A stretch of 9,959 nt of DNA from Gammaproteobacteria bacterium (GTDB taxonomy: Bacteria; Pseudomonadota; Gammaproteobacteria; Thiohalomonadales; Thiohalomonadaceae), in NCBI GenBank assembly GCA_023228645.1, contig JALOAT010000086.1:1-9959 (forward strand), written 5' to 3'. The notes below the pieces were generated by a model. It saw nothing but the letters and a program-made list of their open reading frames with translations, was not told the DNA's origin and made no database searches. Of the stretch, positions 6,373 through 9,959 are shown piece by piece; positions within the stretch are counted from its first letter, which is position 1, and every line of letters begins with the position of its first letter. Both the position numbers and the translations under genes were made by a program.

Positions 6373-7311
6373 CTAGAAGATCGGCTTGACCCGCTCCACG
6401 TTGGCGCGGGTGATTTTTTGCGACGGCACGGCGATGTAGCGCGGAACGTCGCGGCCGGCGGCGATCTCCATCACCACCTGCGCCGCCTCGGCCGCACAGG
6501 TGGGATAGGTGAAGCTTGCGCTCTCCTCGCCGCTGCGAATGGCTTCGCGCGCCTCGGCGATGTAGTCGATGCCTACAATCACCACGTCCTTCGGATCGCG
6601 TCCGGCGCCGCGCAAGGCGATGCGGGCGCCGCTGGCCATGCTGTCGCTCTGCGAGAAAATGGCGTCAAAGTGCAGGCCCTCGCGGAACACCTCTTCCATG
6701 GCGCGTATGGCGTCGTTGCGCAGGTAGTTTGCCGTTTTTACGGCCACCAGGCGCAGGCCCGGATGGGCCTTCAGTTCGTCGAGGAAGCCGCGGGTGCGCA
6801 ACTGCGCGGTGGTGGCGGTGCGCACGCCTTCCAGCATGAGCACGTCGCCGTGGCCCTTGAGCACCGCCGCCAGGTGGCGGGCGGATTCGCGACCAATGGC
6901 CGCATCGTCGGGCGAAATGAACGTGGTGTAGTCCTGGGAGTCGATGCGCCGGGTCAGCAGCACCACCGGGATGCCCGCACGGTACGCGCCCGAAACCACC
7001 GGCGTCATGGCGGTGCCATCGCGCGGGCTGGTGACCAGCACGTCCACCTTTCTTGCAACCAGGTCCTCGATGTCGCGGATCTGCTGGGCAGTGGACCCCT
7101 TGCCGTCGGTGACCACAAGTTCCACGTTGGGATGCCGGGCCAGTTCCCGCTTGAGGTCGTTGACCTGTGCGGCACGCCAGTCGTTGGCGAGCGTATCCTG
7201 GGAAAAGCCTACCAGAATGCGGCCCGGCGGGTCTTCAGCCTCCGCTCCGGTGGACAGCACAAGCACCAGCGCGCCGAACAACCACCCGAGTACCGTCCTA
7301 CTGCGAAGCAT
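6373..7311 (-). CDS. Periplasmic sugar-binding-type protein (RbsB/LuxP-like), probable sensor partner
   Basis: From the ATG at 7311 this is a 312-residue secreted protein. The signal peptide has R3/R5, a hydrophobic core (8-20) and likely cleavage after AEA (about 25). The rest matches the type I periplasmic binding-protein fold of the ribose-binding group: strand ILVGFSQ (32-38), VLVTSPRDG (91-99), AGIPVVLLTRR (112-122), FISPDDAAIG (131-140), LEGVRTATTAQLRTRG (160-175, where the Arg resembles the sugar-contact Arg of RbsB), IFSQSDSMASGA (218-229) and VIVGIDY (244-250). An in-frame ATG at 7350 would add 13 residues (MYHAYPCL...) and spoil the signal peptide; AAAGGG before 7311 supports the inner start. 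No ABC permease or ATPase gene is nearby. The next gene is a membrane GGDEF-EAL sensor 12 bp away, so a sensory rather than transport role is inferred. The ligand is unknown; sugar or autoinducer-like molecules are possible. Confidence 0.9.
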   Translation of the reverse strand: MLRSRTVLGWLFGALVLVLSTGAEAEDPPGRILVGFSQDTLANDWRAAQVNDLKRELARHPNVELVVTDGKGSTAQQIRDIEDLVARKVDVLVTSPRDGTAMTPVVSGAYRAGIPVVLLTRRIDSQDYTTFISPDDAAIGRESARHLAAVLKGHGDVLMLEGVRTATTAQLRTRGFLDELKAHPGLRLVAVKTANYLRNDAIRAMEEVFREGLHFDAIFSQSDSMASGARIALRGAGRDPKDVVIVGIDYIAEAREAIRSGEESASFTYPTCAAEAAQVVMEIAAGRDVPRYIAVPSQKITRANVERVKPIF

Positions 7312-7535
7312 GGAATGCCCTTTCCTGAGGCAGGGGTAAGCATGATACAACGCAGCGGCGCCCGGGGGCGATCCCGGCTTGTGTGACAGCGCGCAAGAAG
7401 GAGATAGGAGCTCCGAGCCAAGGAGAAAAAGAAAGGTTTTCCTCCGTGGTTATGTGTCCCCTGTAGGAGCCCACACCGTGGGCGAACGGTGTTCCTGCCG
7501 TCGCATACGGCGCCACGGCGGTCACTGCCTGCAAT
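7312..7535. other. Intergenic region between barrel gene and binding-protein gene
   Basis: These 224 bp should carry the promoter of the binding-protein/GGDEF-EAL pair on the - strand. I see a TATCAT hexamer on the - strand (7347-7342) that could be a -10 box, but no matching -35 at 16-18 bp. The stretch 7421-7445 is strand-biased (GGAGAAAAAGAAAGG then TTTTCCTCC) with weak dyad symmetry, and GGAGCTCC at 7407-7414 is a short perfect palindrome. The REP-like element occupies 7462-7492. I see no credible small gene. Confidence 0.5.
7462..7492. repeat. REP-like palindromic element
   Basis: A TGTAGGAG head (7462-7469) overlaps the stem GCCCAC-ACC-GTGGGC (7469-7483), followed by GAA. This layout is that of the REP elements widespread in gammaproteobacteria, with GTAG-type head, short GC stem and GCGA/GAA tail. 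A second dyad, ACACCGT (7473-7479) with ACGGTGT (7486-7492), overlaps the first and cannot form together with it. A further small dyad, GCCGT/ACGGC, lies at 7497-7511. No T-run follows on the - strand, so it is not a standard terminator for the barrel gene that ends at 7536, although such elements can stabilise or separate transcripts. Only one copy is in the window, so membership of a dispersed family is inferred. Confidence 0.6.
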
Positions 7536-9959
7536 CTAAAGCGCCCCAATCAGGTTGACGAAAACGCCCTGGTTGTCGTAGTCGAGGTCGGTAAGGTCGT
7601 CGGAGAAGTCGGCGAAGTTGTAACCGACACCGAGCTTCAGGTTGTCGCCAAAATGGCGGTAGATGGCCAGCAGCATGCCGCTGCGGCGGTCCTGCGCGTC
7701 CGGCAGGTCGAGCAGCCGGGCCTCGATGACGGCGTCCCAGCGGTGGATGAAGTGCCAGTCCGCGCGGGCGATGTAGAGGTGAGCGCGGCTGTCGAAGAAC
7801 TCGGGGTCCTCGCGGTCCATGCTCACCTGGCCCAGGCGGTAGGCGTACTTGCCGCCCACGGACCAGCGCGGGGTGAGGTCGTAAATGACATCCGCGGCGA
7901 AGATGTGGCTCTTCTGGATGAAGGCGGCGGCGGTGTTCTCCACGGTGACCTGGCCCGGCGACGGCAGGTTGTAGAAATAGGTGTACTTGAGCAGGGCGTT
8001 GAGCCGGTCGTGGCGCACCGGGCGGTAGCCGTAACCGGCCACCGCCTCGGTGTAGCTGCCGTCGTAGAACTCACCCAGGGAGCTTTCGCTTTCGGCGTGG
8101 TCCAGCTTGCCGATGAAGCGCCAATCGGGGGTGATCTGGTATTTCAGGCTGTTCTTAGTGAGCCACGTGGTGCGCTCGGAGCTGCTCAGGTCGGCAGCCT
8201 CGGTGCGGTCCACGCGGTACTCCAGGGCGCTGGCCAGCTTCATCCCATCGAAGCCGTAGCCCACACGCACACCCACGGCGCGGCGCTCGATCTCCGCGCC
8301 GGTCTGGTTGTCACGCAGCACGCCATAGTCGCCGTTGAAGCCCAGGTTCCAGCGATCGGTGGGCGCGAGATCCACCCCCGTGGCATGGAGGAGACCGCTG
8401 GGCACGTCGCCGTGGCTGTAGCGTTCTTCCAGGTAGACACTGGTGGTGTCGGACCAGTGGCTGCGGACCCCGGACACCAGGTTGCCCTTGCGCGCGCGCA
8501 CGCCGTTGTCGGTTCGCTCGTTCTCCAGGGCGTAGTTCGAGTAGATCGTGGTGCGCTCCGACCACAGATACTCCGTGCCCAGGGTGCCCGCCTCGCCCAG
8601 CTCGCCGGTAGACGCTTCGCCCTTGACGCTGAAGCGATCGGTGAGACGGTAGGTGCCGCCCGTACCGACGCGGCCGTTGTTCTCGCGGTTGCCCGTGGTG
8701 TTCATCGTGTCCTGCACGTAGCCGTAGGCCAGCCAGCGCTCGAGGGAGTCGAAGGTGGCGCGCGCCACCACGTCGGTGCGTTCGCCCTCTTCCTGCGTGA
8801 GCGGCACCACCGGCGAGTTGTCCTCGCGGAATTCGTTGCGCACACCGCTGCTCAGGGTCCAGTGCTGATCCAGGCGGTAGTCCGCGTTGAGCTCACCGGC
8901 GGAGGTCACGAGGCCCTGGTCCTGCACGCGGCGATCGGCCTTCAGTTTCACGGTCACGCGATCGCTCACGGGCAGGGACAGCGAACCACCGTACTGTTCG
9001 GTATCCTTCAGCGTCTCCACGCCGGGCGCCGAATAGCCCGCCTCCACCGACTGTGCATACAGCGTCGCCTGGCCACGCGCACCGGTGTAGAGATCGGACA
9101 ATGCCGCGCTGGCATCCACGCGCCAGGCATCCGCGCGGCCGTCGGTGTCGGGCAACGCCGCGCCGCCGGAGAAGCTGAAACCGCCGTCGAGCGATTCCAG
9201 GGCGTCGATGCCGCCCCCCTCGCTCTGCGAGGCCTCGATCTTCACCCAGGTCTGCGCGTTCTTGCGCAGGATCACGTCGGCCCCACGCACGTCCCGGGCC
9301 TCACCCGCCTCCTCGTCGTGGCTGGCGGTGAGACCGAGCCGCACATGGTCGTCGAACCAGTAGTGCACGCGGCCGCCGTTGGACAGGTTGTCCAGGTCGT
9401 CAAAGCCCGGCGTGAATTCGTAGCGCGCCACCAGGAACACCTCGTTGCCCGCCCCGGCGCCACTGTCCACCAGCAACTCGTCCGCGGCCGTACCCGACAG
9501 CGGCTCGGCAAGCACGACGCGGCCCTGCAGGTAATCGATGCTGTAGTCGAGCCCCGCGACCAGGTTCTTCACGGCGATGACCAGGCCCGAATCCTTGTCA
9601 CGCACCTCCACGCGCACGCGCTCGGAACCGATGACGATGTCCTGGTGACGCAGGAAGTACAGCGAGCCGCCGGTGCCGCGGAACTCTTCGCGGCCGGCCA
9701 CGGTGCCCGGCTGTGCGGCGAAACCGTCGATCCACAGCCGCTGCTCACCGAAGGCGGTGGTGTCCTCGGACTGGAAGTGCACGTTGGCGCCGTACAGGCC
9801 GCGGTCTACGTGGGCCAGGCTGTTGTCCACGTAGCCGATCTTGAAGTTGCCCCACAGGCCGTAGTTCTCGCGCTGTTGCAGCTTGAGGTAGAACTTGCCC
9901 ATGGTGGGCGCGCCTTCCTCCACCGTGCCGTCGTCACCGTAGGTGGGATAGAAGTAGTC
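7536..9959 (-). CDS. Large outer-membrane beta-barrel protein, C-terminal part (5' end outside window)
   Basis: The frame is open from the right edge to a TAG at 7538-7536, giving 807 residues with no start visible. A GTG codon at 9923 is only an internal codon, because the frame continues upstream as DYFYPTYGDDGT. The first ~130 residues contain motifs that I recognise from a recurrent group of very large, uncharacterised proteobacterial surface proteins: YPTYGDDGT, KFYLKL, LWGNFKIGY, GTGGSLYFLRHQDI, VRVEVRDKDSG and DYSIDYLQGRV. From about residue 175 onward the sequence is a long run of alternating amphipathic beta strands rich in Tyr, Trp, Asp and Arg with short turns (for example ERTTIYSNYALENERTD, WSVGGKYAYRLG, LKLGVGYNFADFSDDL), as in outer-membrane barrels. 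It ends in a hydrophobic strand, GVFVNLIGAL, rather than the usual terminal Phe. The role is unknown: porin-like channel, adhesin anchor or polymer export are all possible. The gene precedes the binding-protein/GGDEF-EAL pair on the same strand, but a 224-bp gap separates them. Confidence 0.8.
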   Translation of the reverse strand, partial: DYFYPTYGDDGTVEEGAPTMGKFYLKLQQRENYGLWGNFKIGYVDNSLAHVDRGLYGANVHFQSEDTTAFGEQRLWIDGFAAQPGTVAGREEFRGTGGSLYFLRHQDIVIGSERVRVEVRDKDSGLVIAVKNLVAGLDYSIDYLQGRVVLAEPLSGTAADELLVDSGAGAGNEVFLVARYEFTPGFDDLDNLSNGGRVHYWFDDHVRLGLTASHDEEAGEARDVRGADVILRKNAQTWVKIEASQSEGGGIDALESLDGGFSFSGGAALPDTDGRADAWRVDASAALSDLYTGARGQATLYAQSVEAGYSAPGVETLKDTEQYGGSLSLPVSDRVTVKLKADRRVQDQGLVTSAGELNADYRLDQHWTLSSGVRNEFREDNSPVVPLTQEEGERTDVVARATFDSLERWLAYGYVQDTMNTTGNRENNGRVGTGGTYRLTDRFSVKGEASTGELGEAGTLGTEYLWSERTTIYSNYALENERTDNGVRARKGNLVSGVRSHWSDTTSVYLEERYSHGDVPSGLLHATGVDLAPTDRWNLGFNGDYGVLRDNQTGAEIERRAVGVRVGYGFDGMKLASALEYRVDRTEAADLSSSERTTWLTKNSLKYQITPDWRFIGKLDHAESESSLGEFYDGSYTEAVAGYGYRPVRHDRLNALLKYTYFYNLPSPGQVTVENTAAAFIQKSHIFAADVIYDLTPRWSVGGKYAYRLGQVSMDREDPEFFDSRAHLYIARADWHFIHRWDAVIEARLLDLPDAQDRRSGMLLAIYRHFGDNLKLGVGYNFADFSDDLTDLDYDNQGVFVNLIGAL

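Noticed and set aside
7312..7350. Longer start of the binding protein (ATG at 7350)
   Set aside because: It would place MYHAYPCLRKGHS before a good signal peptide; the inner ATG at 7311 has a purine-rich AAAGGG upstream and gives a normal signal sequence.
5476..7386. A 636-codon open frame on the + strand opposite the binding-protein and GGDEF-EAL genes
   Set aside because: It lies entirely antisense to two clearly recognised genes, crosses their boundary, has low-complexity Gly/Ala/His-rich content and no recognisable domain. Long antisense frames are expected in GC-rich DNA.
7298..7549. An 83-codon - strand frame across the intergenic gap
   Set aside because: It overlaps the end of the barrel gene and the start of the binding-protein gene, runs through the REP-like palindrome and has no recognisable feature.
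7536..9923. Barrel protein taken as complete from a GTG at 9923
   Set aside because: The frame stays open to the window edge with family-typical sequence (YPTYGDDGT) upstream, so the true start is outside the window.

Overview
The window comes from a GC-rich bacterial chromosome. LpxB and a large outer-membrane barrel show it is Gram-negative. The NhaD antiporter, the tandem PAS-PAS-GGDEF-EAL protein and the character of the barrel protein suggest a gammaproteobacterium, perhaps near the Chromatiales or related sulfur-oxidising, saline or alkaline lineages. That placement is an inference from gene content; there is no rRNA marker here.

Left part, + strand (1-2914): the last 46 codons of a DegT/DnrJ/EryC1/StrS-type PLP sugar aminotransferase; a ~90-bp imperfect palindrome built from CGCGGAG / CTCCGCG units; lpxB (lipid-A-disaccharide synthase); a short AT-rich leader with two mutually exclusive small hairpins; and nhaD (Na+/H+ antiporter), closed by a strong rho-independent terminator at 2950-2983. 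An aminotransferase directly before lpxB recalls the gnnA-gnnB arrangement that makes 3-amino-GlcNAc lipid A precursors, so the first two genes may both serve lipid A synthesis.

Right part, - strand (9959 to 3124, read right to left): the C-terminal 807 residues of a large outer-membrane beta-barrel protein of a recurrent but uncharacterised type, with its 5' end outside the window; a 224-bp gap holding a REP-like palindrome; a periplasmic sugar-binding-type protein (RbsB/LuxP-like fold); and, 12 bp later, a 1078-residue membrane protein with a large periplasmic sensor region, HAMP, two PAS domains, GGDEF and EAL. The two arms converge on the terminator.

The most interesting unit is the pair of binding protein plus GGDEF-EAL sensor. 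No ABC permease or ATPase lies between or beside them in the window. By analogy with NspS-MbaA and LuxP-LuxQ, the binding protein may be the ligand receptor that sets the c-di-GMP output of the membrane protein. No tRNA, rRNA, CRISPR array, transposase or phage gene was seen.
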